From: Manduca sexta
Taxonomy: Eukaryota; Arthropoda; Insecta; Lepidoptera; Sphingidae
NCBI RefSeq assembly: GCF_014839805.1
Contig: NC_051134.1
Span: 13,857,170-13,921,169, forward strand
Direction of reading: 5' to 3'
DNA: 64,000 bases
Under the pieces are notes generated by a model that made no database searches, was not told the origin of the DNA, and saw only the letters and a list, made by a program, of their open reading frames with translations. Position numbers and translations under genes: made by a program. Below, piece after piece: positions 1-13,900 of this stretch (within the stretch, counting starts at the first letter, position 1; the number at the start of each line of letters is the position of its first letter).

Positions 1-188
1 AGTGTGTTCCGTCCCAGGATGTGATAGGGGGCGAGCCTATCGCCATATCGGGCACAAATTCCAGACTCCGGGCTAATATTGAGCAGAAAAACCCAAATAT
101 CACTTTGCCCGACCCGGGATTCGAACCCAGGACCTCAGAGCGCTGCCGTACCGCGCATGCAGTACAACTACGCCACCGAGGCAGTCCT
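1..188 (-). repeat. tRNA-derived SINE, minus orientation, cut by window start
   Basis: Read on the minus strand, this begins with a tRNA-like head. It has an A-box-like GGCGTAGTTG near 165-175 and a B box GGTTCGAATCC at 117-127. A tRNA-unrelated body follows, with phrases such as GTCTGGAATT that recur at 22.75 kb and 15.54 kb. The element abuts the start of the segmental duplication at about 191. Its far end lies at or beyond the window edge, so no target-site duplication can be read. This is a repeat, not a tRNA gene: the head lacks a foldable cloverleaf. Confidence 0.75.
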
Positions 189-190
189 CC

Positions 191-3100
191 AATGCATAAC
201 AGGCCAAACATAAAGTCGTAAAAACAATAACTGTCTGTTGGCAGATATGCGATGTGTTAATTTATTGGGTTATGGCTTAAACATAAAAGTAATAAAATAA
301 AAAAATATACAAAATTAAAAACTTATCACGTATAGTTTTTATATTTCATATTACTCATTTATAAAGCAATAACTATAGTAAAAGTATTAAGAAAGAAATG
401 AGGAACACACAATAAGGTGAAGTGACACCTGAAAAACAATTGTCCCGAAAAAAAGCAATGATCAAACGTTTTAAATAGCCTTATTAAGTGGTTTATCATT
501 TATTAGACCATTATAATATTTTACATCTATTCTTTAAAGTTCAATAATGATCTATTTAATAGAATATTATATGTGATACTATAGATCGAATACTATGTAA
601 TAATGAGCACAAATTATAAATTTGATAGAAGTTATTGTGGTAAAAGAATTTATACTACCCAAAGCGGAAATGGCTAGATTTTATTTAAATCTCCTTCATA
701 TTATATGCCGCAATAAATCAGTTTTATATGGTCGAAAACTTTTATCTAATCAGATAAGTTTAAGCAGAAACCTTGAAACACGAGCACAATTTTATAAAAA
801 GAAGCAAAATACTTTTTAGCCAAATACAGCCGCACGATGACTCCGAGATGCCACTTTCATTTAATAGGTATAATAGGTATATATCCCCCCAAGCACCTAA
901 TTATAACGCAAAAAAAATATGTTAAAAAATATAATAATGTATAACTTTACTATATTTAATTATTTTTAATTTGAAATTATGAAGTTACCTTGTTTGTATT
1001 TTTTTATTTAATTGCATACCTACATACACTTTTTTGCGACTTTTAAATCTGCCGCTATAACCGGCCGGCATTTTGTACCATCTATTCAATGTTGCAAGTT
1101 CAATGAAAAAAAAACTTCCCACGAAATATAATACAATGAACTATATTTTTTCTCATGTAACGGTAGAATAGCACAAATTAAATACTCACGGTAATATTTA
1201 TGAAATTACACGAAAATAAAACATTGAACTTTATGAATTCTTCTATGCCCACACTATTTTATATAATTTCGTAATAACATTGTAAGTCGTCTAATATTAT
1301 TAAACCAACACGTGAAATATTATGCACCCGCTCGCGCAACTGCTTAACCTTGGTAACCCTAAATAAATTATTTGACTCTTAAGGCGATACCTCAAGGTCC
1401 ATTTTCATACATTTTGTTTCGGCTTTAATCTGGGTAACTAAACAAGTATTGGCAAGTAAAGAATTTAAATTCACGTCTAGTTAGTGATTAGTTCTCGCAG
1501 TTGAAAGAAAAACGTAAAAATAATTAATAATCATGGATATTTCTGCCTTTAAAATTTCGTCATATTAAATTTAATATGACGAAATTTTAAACTTGTATCC
1601 CATGGACAAAAATAAACTAAAAAAAAAAATTTGCCTCAACGAAATTCACAGTACTGAAGTAGAGCAAAAAAACACAACATATTTCAACGTGCGCTTCTGG
1701 TTAGGAACACAAACAAAATGGATGAATGTGTTTCGCCAGCCGCATGAAAAAGGTACAACGGTTGATGTTTTCTGATCGAGGCAGACAATATGTGGCGGTA
1801 GAGGTTATGTTGCTCTGCTAAATAAACTGGCGACCGTAACATCGTACGATGTCGTGCCCAAACGGAGTTCAAGCGCTTCTATCGCTTGATGTTGCCGAGT
1901 TCACTATACTTGTCGTACCTAGTACTGTATTTAAATTCATGAAATATTTATTATACTTCATTATAATTTCGCATAATTAAACCATAATATAATTATAAAA
2001 TTGTGCCAAATATATAATTGGTTAATATACCCACATAAGTGAACCAATGCAATACTTCCTATCATCAATCATCAAATCTTTATGATTTTATAATAGAAAG
2101 AAATGCATTACTACACCTATATTGAGTGACTTAATTTTATTGTGATGCAATATTCGTATTATATCAAGCTCTAAAATATAATTTTTATCATAAAACATAT
2201 TACGTATATTTACCTATACTTTATATATTTTTTTTACATTAAAAAGTAAAAAAGCGCTTCAGCACTGTATGCGTAAAAAATTGCGCACATATCTCTTTTA
2301 ATTATTGCCATTATAATTTATGGCAAATGTATACTTAATTATATGTTTAACAGATCGTTTTTGTCAGCTTAATTGTGTAAAACTGTATTAAGCCTATAGA
2401 AAAACTATAAAAATCTTTTAATCCATAAATGTTTCTACAGCAACAGTAGCGACATCTATTATGTTACCAAAGAAACACGATTTTCGAGAAACGAGGTTCA
2501 ATTCCCTTTTGTAGAGATAATGTAGAGTCCGCTTGATTAATATCTGGAATTATAATTCTAAATACTTACCTATGATTTAAATGTTCAACCGATGGCAAAA
2601 CGCTAAATATGATGTAAAAAGAGGGATATAAAAAATAAAAAATATACATTTCCAAAAAGTTAATTATTTTTTACATTACTGGTGTAAAATTTTATACTTA
2701 ATAATTATAATTAAAAAAATATTGAGCATCAAAAATGCGCATTGAAGTATTCATGTCTTTAAATAGGCAAATACGGAAGATTGTCATCTTTTTAATCTAA
2801 AATGAAATTAATAGAATTGTAACAAACTTTACAAGTGGTGGGGGGATGGGTGGTTGAAACCTAAGTTTAAATCTTGGGGTTGTGATCTCAAGCTATCGAG
2901 GTATTTGATATCAAAGAATACTTACCAAATATACCTACAATGTCCATAAATAGTTCACTATTAAAGCATTTGAAAATGTACGTTGAAAGTGGACTTTGAT
3001 CTCTGCCTCAATAATTTTAAAGAGATTCCTGTTAACTTCGTATCATGTTAGGATATCGTACCTATTTTATAATTCTTTATAACATGCATCAAACACAAAT

Positions 3101-4343
3101 GATTACGTTCCATAAAAATTTACTCATTATAAAATTTATTTATTATAAAAACAAAATCTCTTGAAATCTTCCAAGAAACACTTTTAACTATGCAATAAAC
3201 TTTGAAATTAAACATCCTGCTTTCTCAAAAGCTCGGTATAAGAACAATGTAAATAGATATAAGAAGTCTTCCGATCCGCATTACGCCAACATAGTGGACA
3301 AAAGATTTTCTGATCGTAGTCACATTGCTTATATAATTTGCCTCACATAAAACGAAGGTGAAGAGATTCCTTTCTGTATACTAGAGTTATAAGTTGACTG
3401 AGATTTCTGGAGGTCTAAAAGTAATAACTTCAAGGTCCCACGCCTTATTTAATACGAATATCTGTGCCTGAAAGCTACGAATGAAACATGATTTCTCTGG
3501 CATGGTATATGGGTATTGGAGTTGACTTAACAAGACTTAGATGCTTATTTTCCGGCCTATACCCTTTATAGGATAGTAAGTATAATATAATAAAACCCAA
3601 TAATTATACACGCATGAATAAAACTAAGGCTTGACTTAGAAATTGCTAGTTTACGAATAAAGCAATAAAATCCAAACAGAAAGCCAGCCCTGTTTAATTT
3701 CCATGGTTCTATTTGTTCGTAAAACACTTCAAATAAAAAAGTTTCTCGTTATTATCAATGGTTCTACACGAGGCGAAAACAGCGAGTTATTTTAGAGTGC
3801 ATATTTGTTACCGCCTCGCGTCTTTTGATCTTGCAAAACGTGTAACGAAAAATTCAGTAAGTGCCTCTTGCAGATTCGTGACTCATAGAAATTTACTATT
3901 CCGACAATTTGTATTATTTATATAAAAGAGGTTTATTAATCTCTGAATAGATAAATAAAATATAAGATACCATATGATATACTTTGCTTGCGGGAAAAAG
4001 ATGCCCGACAGTCGAGAGAGTCGTGCAAATAATACTCTAAATATTTATGGCCATCAAACCAGTTTCAATTAAAATTGCCGCATAATTATCGTCTCATACG
4101 TATATTTTGCATACAACTACCGAAGCCAGGGATCTTCTAATATGATAATAGAACAAAAAACGACTTAGATTGAAATAAATAATTTGGAAATATCCTCGGA
4201 CCACGACTTACGATTAACTATTTATATCAATACGCTTTAAATTAAAACAATGTTTTTTTTTTTTAAATTAAATTAACCATCGCGATTAGCTTAGAACATT
4301 TGCCTTATCTAAAACATACCTAAAATAAATTCGTGTAAAACCA
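191..4343 (+). repeat. Segmental duplication copy DR1 (partner 24451-29752)
   Basis: This stretch aligns collinearly and in the same orientation with 24451-29752. Much of it is clearly diverged, with many small indels, but several islands are nearly identical: about 622-790, 1684-1900, 2821-3021 and 3683-3834. DR1 has about 160 bp (about 385-545) that is missing from the partner, and about 260 bp (1370-1635) also missing there, which contains a 44-bp palindrome. It lacks the partner's 1.6-kb segment at 26985-28614. No recognisable protein is encoded. The small ORFs in it behave as non-coding when the two copies are compared. DR1 may continue beyond the window start on the other side of the SINE. 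Confidence 0.85.
1548..1591. repeat. Perfect 44-bp palindrome
   Basis: The sequence from 1548 to 1591 equals its own reverse complement, with a 22-bp arm and no spacer, centred on 1569/1570. It lies in the roughly 260-bp part of DR1 absent from DR2. It could be the remains of a foldback element or a spontaneous inverted duplication. Confidence 0.9.
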
Positions 4344-4481
4344 GTATCTGTGTGTAACTTAGGTAAGTACTTATACGTTACACATATCACCTCAGCATAC
4401 TACGCTCTACAATCGGAACCTAAGGATATAACATGGAATATACGTAATCTTATACCATATTTAATATTGAACACTCTGTAC

Positions 4482-5424
4482 CTGTGTTTGGTTTACAGCA
4501 TACAGCGATAAATAAGTAACCATTCCTCCTATTACTAGTGACCACCACGTGTGCCGTTCTGTCGGATCTATACTGAAACTGAACAAAACAATATCTATTA
4601 AAATTGTTTTTACTATTAATTAAATAAGTCCTAAAATATAATACTCACCTTAATAAATTAATCCTGCCTCTTTCGTTTGCTATAACAAATATTTGATGAA
4701 AACCTCCAACTTGAATTGAAGTAAATATAACAACGCACAGCACAGTAATAAACATCAGGAAAGATTGCAAGAGGTCCGTGAACACAACCGCTTTCATTCC
4801 ACTCAGAGTGGAATAGAATGTTCAGACTAATCCAACGATTAGATAGAGAAATAAGTCGGCCCAGTCCAGTCACTGATTCTAGCACAATTGCTGGTGCGTA
4901 CAACACGATCCCATTGTACAGTAACATTTGTAAGGTATACGTTTATAACGCCAACATTCGAATATGTGGCCCAAATCGAAGTTCTAAATACTCATAGGTA
5001 CTTGTCTTTTGAAGTCCGAAGAATACTGGTAAGTATAGTTTGCCGGCGATAGGAGTGGCCAAACCATGCGATATGTTGACGACAAAAAATATTAAACCAT
5101 AGTAATAATTTCCTACTGATACTCCCAGCAGAGTAATAGCAGACATGAAAGAAGCCATCAGAGACACGGCCACAGGGAATATTGATAAATTTCGATCAGC
5201 AAGCAAATATTCCTGGAAAAGACAATCGTTTTATGTATTTGAAAATTTTAAAACAAGTTCTAAATTCCAATATATTTTAATAAAATATCACTTTATCACA
5301 TAAATACCTCATTTGTTTTCTGTTTTCCTCCACTAAAGCGAAAGTAAAGTCCAATTATTATAGAAGCTACCATGGTAACCCCCATTATTATGTAGTCCCA
5401 CACACCAAACACCGATTGCTCCAT
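4482..5424 (-). pseudogene. Truncated SLC5 sodium/solute symporter pseudogene (copy 1)
   Basis: Three exons match the first three coding exons of the SLC5 gene at 10931-17928, at the same splice positions. They are 5424-5308 (start MEQSVFGVWDYI), about 5215-4649 (EYLLADRNLS onward) and 4572-4482 (IDPTERHTWWS). The middle exon has an in-frame TAA at 4943-4945, a 1-bp insertion near 4845-4855 (ISLSN where copy 2 has ISILV), and a TGA just after it in the restored frame. The six downstream exons are missing; DR1 lies there instead. The last exon keeps the family reading without the extra base seen in copy 2. Conservation of the splice sites and most residues points to a fairly recent gene duplicate that has died. 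A short functional product is unlikely. Confidence 0.85.
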
Positions 5425-5435
5425 TTCGTGTCTAA

Positions 5436-8400
5436 ATAAATCATAATATCACGATTTAATATAATCTACAGAGGTATTTAAAACAAAATGTAGTCAGGAA
5501 TTGAATCTGTTAGAAATTTTGGAAACAGCCCGTTTATATTCTATAGTCTTTAGCAAGTTTAAAATTTTAGTCACAATTTTTTTTTCTATGTATTTTATTC
5601 ATCTGATTTCCATAATATTCTTGGCTACTTGGTCATCAGTAATAAAGTTAACTAAACTGCCGTAATGAAAATGGTAATTAACTAGCTTAAGCATATTATT
5701 TAAGGCTTCTGTTTCGAGAAGACTAAGAGGGTTACGCAAAAATTCGAATAAAAACAAGAAAATGTAAACTTCCTAAAATCTATAGGCGGGTAACCAGCTA
5801 TTTATATCTCGTTACTAAAGTTATAGATTGAAAATATCATTGTTTCTATCATGATTTCGCGTGTGCACTGCGGTTGATTAATCAATGAACTCATTGCGCT
5901 ACTTGCTGCTAACATGACGACAACGTTTGTCTTCACGAATTATATAAATACCTACAACATCTACAGACTGTGTTCTCAATAAATTAGAGTTATGTTGTTT
6001 GTTGTCCTTAAACCGTGCTGAATCACTCGATTCAGTAATTATCTTTTGACATAATTATAATTAAAGATAATTTCTCAGTTGAGTCCAAGTCCGCAGATTG
6101 CGGGTTCAATGTCGCAGTGTAATTAGGTTACTAGAAATATATAAAGATTATTTAACTTCAAGTTGAATAATGAATAAGGGTGCGTACACATCTAGCGAAT
6201 TTGTAGCAAGCAGTACCTACGTAGGGAATAATTAGTACTGCTCACATCTTGCTTTTGCTCCAAGCGACTGTACAATATTATGTGACGCGCGTCAATTGCG
6301 CAAATGTTATCGTACGAAATCGTCTTATACAATTTTAAAACACGAAGGGCGAACTAAAATCCTTGCGCACAATTTCATTAAGTAGTAACAGTATATATAA
6401 TATATATAGTATATGTCCTATCATGCTTAATGATACAAATGTGATCCGCGTGTGATTATTTGATTTGTTAAGTTTTTAGTGATCTGTCCTAAAACCTGTG
6501 GATTGAGCTAAACATTAAATAAGATGTTTATTGTGGCGTATACTTAATGACGTTTCAATTTGTTATTTTAATAATTAATCCTAAAAAACGTATCGAAATA
6601 AACATACTATAATTACTATACAGTGCAGTTATAGTATAAATGTTACATTATTAATTAGTTGTCTGGTTAGCATGGCTTTTACTTATAACTTAAAAAAAGT
6701 ATTCAGGCCAGTTTAATGACAAAGTTATCTAACCACACTTGGCGTTTCTAACCGGTTTCAAATTGTGATATAACTACTACATGAGTCCAAATCTCAGAAG
6801 TAGCAAAACATTTCTTTAGATACCGTTACCGAAAAATACTTACTGAATTAATATGAAAAAATACTTACAATACAAAAGTTCCTAAAACATTTTATTCCCC
6901 GGTAATCGCACTTTGCATAATAATATATCTATTAAACCAATGTCCTCAATGAATGTTGACTACTTACAATACATTAATTTATGTGGGTTACGAAATTTTT
7001 TAAATAAATAAGTATTTATAAGAAATGTCTAACATCATTTTGTACAATACTCTTTTACAAAATTTTAATTATCTGAAATATACAGCCTACTTAGCATTAT
7101 TCATTCACTTTGAATTTTCCGCTCACTTATTCATGTAACATACTTAGATATAACATCGTCAACAAAATATACTTAACACATTTAATTGCAAAAAAAAAAC
7201 AAAGAAATATTCCTTACCTTTAAAAATCTACTTTGGGATGTTAACACAGGCTTTTAGATTGCAAGCACTCTTATTTATATTACGTCTGTTATGTGATTGG
7301 TCAAAACATTATAGCACTATCTTAAATATTTTATGATCAATTATACTACAATTTTAGGATAAGTACAGTATAATTTTTACTATCGAATTATACAAATTAT
7401 GGCATAATTATGTCAGGTGATCGAAAGAATGATAATATAATTTAACGTTTGATGTCCTTTGATCAGATAAGTGTTTGTAGCGATAGACATGTCACTTTGC
7501 TAAATAACCTAACAACGTCAGATTTAGTATCTTCCAGCGCTTGAAGCGCTCTATGCCATAAGATTTTTTTAATAAAAAAAACATTCACTAGAGTTACTAC
7601 GATGTTTATGAACATATTTAGTACATTTTTGTTACAAGATTTTGAAATAAAATAACCCATCGTCTAATGAATTATGTTAATATTACAATTGTCTTTAATT
7701 AGGTTACTGCTTCTAAATAGTTTTTCTCTTCCAATAGATGGCACACTTTCTTAAATGAAATTACAGAACTAAAGATTATCGAACACAGAGTTTTTGACGT
7801 TGCTATAATTTTCGATTGAGCTGGCTTTACGAAAAGTTCGTTTGGAATAAAATATTTTATCTGCCTAATATATAACATCCATGAAAAACGCATATTGCAC
7901 TGCGGCTGCAGACAACCAAAACTATATTTCCGCTGTGTGTTTATCCTTTACATTTTCACTATCCGCTATTTTCAATAAATGATCCCAATGTTCAACCTGA
8001 TTTTTAGAATAAACCAATCAAAATACATGTCATTAGTAATCATGTAAAAAAAAACTTTGTTTTCATTAGTCCTTTTTAGCGGTTATATATCTATTGTTTT
8101 GTATGTCATTTAAAATTTGTAATATAGAATTTGTTTAATCATAATAATAATATCAATATAACAAAAAATATTAGTAATTTTCGTTTAACCTTGTAAAACG
8201 TAAAGGTTTGACAAAAATCATCTATTATATAAAGATCAGTGAGCATAAAATATTTATTAAAGAAAATACTAGCCACCTCTAACACTGGAGCCGACAAGAT
8301 TATCCATACTTAAAGCATGTGGACCTCTTAGTTTAGTTTTTATTTTTTCTATAACAGTTTATGGGCATAATGGTAGTAGTAATCGTAAATATTGAAAAAG

Positions 8401-9240
8401 CACGCCTGTAGCGATTTAGCGCTTCATAAGCAAAGATTTCGCATGCATGCACTTTATATGTATCATTGCAATAACTCCTTGCTGATAAAGCCTTTGGGCT
8501 TATTGCAGTAAATATAATTTAATTTTGAATATCTCTGGGTGACGATCGTAGTCTCATGCCGTATTTCGTAAATTAAAATATTTTTTTATATAATCTGACT
8601 CGAAGGACCGAAAGACTAATCTTCATAAAACTTAGTTCGTGTAAATTGGCACTAATTCATTTGAGCAACAGTAAGTCAGTCGTTGCGAGTAATATTTCGC
8701 ACATTTTAACATTTATTAACTTTGTACCACTTATACCTACTCACAACATTAATAAACATTTTTTCAATAAAATCACTACCTTTTTAATTGTATAATATGT
8801 CATAAATTAGTCATATTCATACTTCTAACGTGTACTTCTTTTTAGTCGCCAATGTTTGAATACTTTAAATTATATGCAGACATATTATGGTCACTACATT
8901 TTTACACAAACTTTACTAACAACAACTTTATGAATTATGCACACGTCAACGTATATTCGGTACTGTATTCTGCATATTCATTATGTTTCAAATTACCTAC
9001 TTACCTATCCACACAAAATATTTATATATATTATGATTTGGCTAACGAACAAAATTATTTAAATACCTCGTTGTAAAAATAACAAGGTAGGTAGGTACCT
9101 ATAGATAAAAGATACCTTTATTTCAAATAGGTCCATTTCAATAGGAAGTAATCGATAACCATGCGACAATTTTTTCTTGTCAATACTATATTATTACTAT
9201 ACTATATTATACTATATGGCTATGTCCATATTCTTAGAAT
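5436..9240. other. Intergenic stretch, no gene seen
   Basis: AT-rich DNA upstream of the dead SLC5 copy. It holds only short open frames without recognisable protein character. A plausible splice donor on the minus strand near 7215 could belong to an old untranslated first exon of that copy, but nothing confirms it. Confidence 0.5.
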
Positions 9241-9251
9241 GTAAATAAAAT

Positions 9252-9585
9252 AATATAGCGGCGATAGCCTAGTTGGGTGTGGAACGGACTGCCGAGACGA
9301 ATGTCCGCAGGTTCAAATCCAAAGGGCACACACCTCTGACTTTTCTAAAAATCATATGTGTATTCTTTGTGAATTTATCGTTCGCTTTAACGGTGAAGGA
9401 AAACATCGTGAGGAAACCTGCACATCTGAGAAGTTCTCTAAAGGAATTTCGATGGTGTGTGAAGTCTACCAACCCGCACTAGGCCAGCGTGGTGGACTAA
9501 GGCCTAATCCCTCTCAGTAGTAGAGGAGGCCCGTGCTCAGCAGTGGGCAAGTATTATAATACAGGGCTGATATTATTATTATTAT
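9252..9585 (+). mobile_element. Full-length tRNA-derived SINE with target-site duplication
   Basis: The head has an A-box-like GATAGCCTAGTTGGG (9263-9277) and a B box GGTTCAAATCC (9310-9320). The body carries the widespread lepidopteran 3' sequence (GGCCTAATCCCTCTCAGTAG, then GTGCTCAGCAGTGGGC), and the end is a TTA-repeat tail. A 10-bp direct repeat TAAATAAAAT flanks it at 9242-9251 and 9586-9595, which fits insertion by target-primed reverse transcription. The open frames on both strands inside it are spurious. Confidence 0.9.
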
Positions 9586-9599
9586 TAAATAAAATGAAA

Positions 9600-10930
9600 G
9601 AAACTATTTAAGACAAAAGTTTATTAAATTAATCACTTATGTATTCATTTATGTACTGCAATAAAAAAATACAAAAAAATAATATTTTTTGTTGTGTACC
9701 AAAAATAAACTATTGTAAATGTAACAAAAGATGTTTTATTTCCTAATATTTTACAAAATCATCAAGAAATAGTTTTAGTGTCATAGAGAACCATTACACT
9801 TGTACTACTTCAATAAAAAGTGAATTACTTTAAGAAGCTTGGGCCCTTTGTTTTACATCAACACTCAGTATAATTAATTTTAATAATATACATTAATTCA
9901 AACCACCTATTAATATTTTTACTACATAAATATATAAATTATCACTTGCTCACTTATATAAAATAGAAATTTTGCACCTACAACCTCTGAAAATACGAAG
10001 AAAATATAAATAAATAAACTGATTAAATTTCATACTTAATTATAATTTATAAATATAATCGATGCATATTTAAGTACAGAACAGATAATCAGATCTTTGT
10101 AACAAATTATCATAAAAGTATCTTTTGTTTCAAGAATTTTTTTTTTTAGTTTTTATTAAATTTTAGTTTTTATGACGCAAAGTAACGTAAGCATAATGTC
10201 ATCAAATGAAACAAACATAATACTATTAATACTTTCCAAGTTATACATTCTTGCCTCATCATCATTTTATTGTAATAAATAAATCGCTTATATATGCAAT
10301 AATAACAAACAGCTGATATCAAATTTTCATTCTATACATCACAATCTATTTACGCATTTATGCGTAGTACAAACAATATGAATTAAGTTGATACTGTGAA
10401 ACATGTTAAACTATTTTGTGACCTTATATTGATACGCACTAGCATTTGCATTTTGAAAATGCAAAAACTTCTCAACGCTGCTAAATAACTGTCATAATGG
10501 GTATTTTAAACAAAAGTATAAAATCCGTCCAAAATATAATAGAAAATATATTTATGGTCATATAATACCGGTAGGTTTACTCAGTTCGTTTCCATAAGTA
10601 CATATAAAAAATGTTTTTATAAAGTACTTTTTATCACAACTATTTTAAAAGTATAGAAAAAGAGGTAGAGTATTAAGTACCTAATATTTCTGTTTAAAAC
10701 ATTTTAAGCACATTCGTTTAAATACAGATAATGTATGTTGCATGACAAGTACATTGTACTATGTTTAAGGAATGTATCGCAAGACTGAGATATGAGACAT
10801 TTGTAAAAAAACATAGTAAAACATTTAGTATTGTCCATTTTTACCTCGAGATACATGTAATTCTACTTATAAATAATAGTTTTTATAAAACTGTTACATA
10901 TTAACACATACATTAAATTAAGTAGCACCT
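9600..10930 (-). other. Probable 3' untranslated/downstream region of SLC5 copy 2
   Basis: AT-rich DNA just past the proposed last coding exon (stop at 10931). Several TTTATT hexamers on the plus strand (AATAAA on the minus strand), for example near 9620, could serve as poly(A) signals. No other gene is visible. Confidence 0.4.
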
Positions 10931-13900
10931 TTAATGAAGTTCTTGCACGTCGTTTTTCTTCAATAGCTCACACTGAAAATACAACATTTGGATGAAACGT
11001 TAAATACTGTTAAATCCTTTAAAGTTTATTATATTTGTGGACAATTATCATATTTTACAAACCACTGGTTTTAGTATTCTTCAAATAATATATAATGTAA
11101 AGCTACTCATATGTGCCTAACTCAAAAGAAACTTTAAAAATGACTGCGTTAAAAATGAAATGTAAAACAACCAGTGATTCACCCACTTTCGATCAAGTTA
11201 CGATTAATTTATCGATTGTATCAGATAAATAAAAAAAATTATCAGTTCAGTAAATCAGACACTTCTTCCACCAAAACATAACCTAGACAGATTAAAATAA
11301 AGTTTTAGGTATTTTAGGATTTCTTTAACTCTACGCTTTAAATAAACTAATGCTATTTTTAGAAACTAAAATATAATGAAACGAATATTATAAGCATGTT
11401 ATAGAACACTATAAAAAAGTAGTGGTTAACTGTCTATTTTTAAAGTAAATATATAAAATTCCGACAAAACAAATCCATGTATATAAAAGATTCCCAATTT
11501 GAAATCTAAGCCCTCGCTAGGCAATACTACAATTATTTTTAAATAAACCAGCAAGCAGAGATTCTAGCAGATGGCTCAGGGCTAATTTTTAAATCATCAG
11601 ATAAAGATTATTCATAAAATAAATTATAATCTTATTGAATAATATTCATATTATTATAGTAAAATATTTTTTGAGATATTTTATTTATTAAAATGATCCT
11701 ACAAATTAAATTAACTTAGTTTGTACTTTATCTTATGGATAACTTTAACCTGACGATTTCAAAATTTACCCAAAAGGTTTTGCAGGAAAAATTAGGGTAA
11801 GGTTCTCAAAAAAAGAAATATGGAGGTAAGAAAAGGTAATGAAAATATAAGACCCATTTCCTGCTAAGCTAATATAATGTTTACCTTCGAATACATTAGA
11901 CGTACTTTTTCAAGCATGCATTTACACTGTCTTTCCATGTATCGATAAATACCTGTTATAAATTTATTTTAACATGTCTTACAAGTCCATATTTGAATAT
12001 GAAAAAGAAAAGAAAGCCCACAGACCAACCTTGCATAGGTCGAAGAGAATCCAGCGTAGCAAAGCAAGCTCACAACTTGGTTGTATCGATCTATAAACAA
12101 ACTAAATGAAGTGCGAAAGCAGAAAGTGTTTCTATACTAGGTCATATTAATTTAATATTATAAAGAGATACAATTAGATTTGTGGATATATAAAAAGAGT
12201 ACTTAACAGATTTTGAAAATCCTTTCCCCAATAGTAAGCTACGTTATTCCTGAGTGCTATGATTTTTTCCGTGAACGGGCGTGAACGCGGCGGAGCCGGG
12301 TGCAAAAGCTATTATAGATTAATTTAAAACTATCTCTTCAATGCTATAATAAATAAATATCATGCAATTATACTGACTATAATTTGATCCGCTACGTTAA
12401 AAAAACCTAAATTAGAAATAAAAAATAATCGTTAAAAATAATAATTAGTTATTGCTATTTAGCAAATTGGACTAATTATTTTTCAGCTACTGGACCTTGA
12501 ATTCACTACGCAACATTTGATATTCAAGTAAAATAAGGTTTTCGGTTCAGTAGGTTCATCACGAAGTTTCTTTTTTTATATAAAACAACCCATAATTATA
12601 ATGCATGGCACCAAAGTTTAGAAAGTCGTTTGCACTCATAACTAAACTATGGCGTCTTAATAATACATTATTATAGCGTCTTATTTGCATATTATGATTA
12701 TTATTAAAACAAGATTGTAAAATATTTGAGTTCTAGTAAGTACATAAACGGTAACTCAAATTAATAAAAACAAAAAACACCGTAATATTCCCATTCAATG
12801 ACATGCTACATCTCGCGCATTAGTTGTATATCTAGTGACTTTATTAATTAAAAATAAATGTCTTTTGTTTGTGCAAAGCTGGACAAATTAAACAAGAAAA
12901 CAAAACCGGACACACCAATTACACGTATTGCCAATTAACATCTATCGCACCCAGGGAAAGAAAATTCCTATTTGTACAAAAAAATAAGATCTTTCAAAAT
13001 AATGTCTTTTAGTCACCAATCAACAAAAAAAAATAAGTATAATAAAAAGTGGATATATTATAATTAAACTATTTTCTGATTTTATCGCGGTTTTAATATT
13101 TTACTTTTCTCCTGTCTAACATTCGCGTAAACATAATATATCATTAAGTGGATATATAGTATACACATCACGCCTTTTTCTTTGCAAGAGTAGGCAGAAG
13201 TATAAACCACCCACATTTCCGCAACTACATTGTGTCCATGTAAAAAAGGGCGAACATAGCACACAAGATCCCAGCACGGCAGTCGTACAGTACAACTACC
13301 TCAGAAGCATGGTAGATATTAATTGTATACATCTATTATTTCTTTCCCTGAATATTATATACTGTAGACCAACGCACTACAAGCTTTTCATGCAAAAACA
13401 TGTATTTTTACCTGCACTTCTGCTTTGTCTCCATACTTAGCTCTCAGCCTTTTAGCTAAAGGCGGAGTGAAGAGAGCAGGGTCGGGATGCGGTTTCATAG
13501 CTCGCTCCCACGGGTGTTGCTGGCGCCATAACAACGATATTATGGACCCCACAGCTAGCACCCACACGAAGCCGATCTAAAATTGAATGTATATTTTAAC
13601 CAAAACTTTTGGAATATGATTACATACAATAATCAGTCCTGTTTATTTTAATTTTTAATTTTTTTCTGTTTATTTGTCTTGTGGCCCACTGTGCACGGAC
13701 ATTCTCTACACTGTGAGGGTATTATAAATAAATATATTTTGAAGTAAGTATTATAAAGATTATTTTCAGTAATGAGACTAGTTTTCATGAAAGCCGTTAA
13801 ATACCTACTGTCAAATCAACAGGTTGTGAGAACATGAATAAAGGAAGTTTTAGCAACGAAACTGCATTAAGGAACATATACAAAATATTATGATCACTCT

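Noticed and set aside
110..180. Possible tRNA gene (B-box and A-box motifs on the minus strand)
   Set aside because: The cloverleaf arms do not pair, and the body continues into SINE sequence that recurs at 22.7 and 15.5 kb.
9269..9482. Overlapping open frames of 67-69 codons on both strands
   Set aside because: They lie entirely inside a SINE; the repeat explains them.
13082..13264. Candidate last exon of the SLC5 gene
   Set aside because: The residues do not continue the family C-terminus; 10972-10931 joins in phase and ends with a charged tail and a stop.
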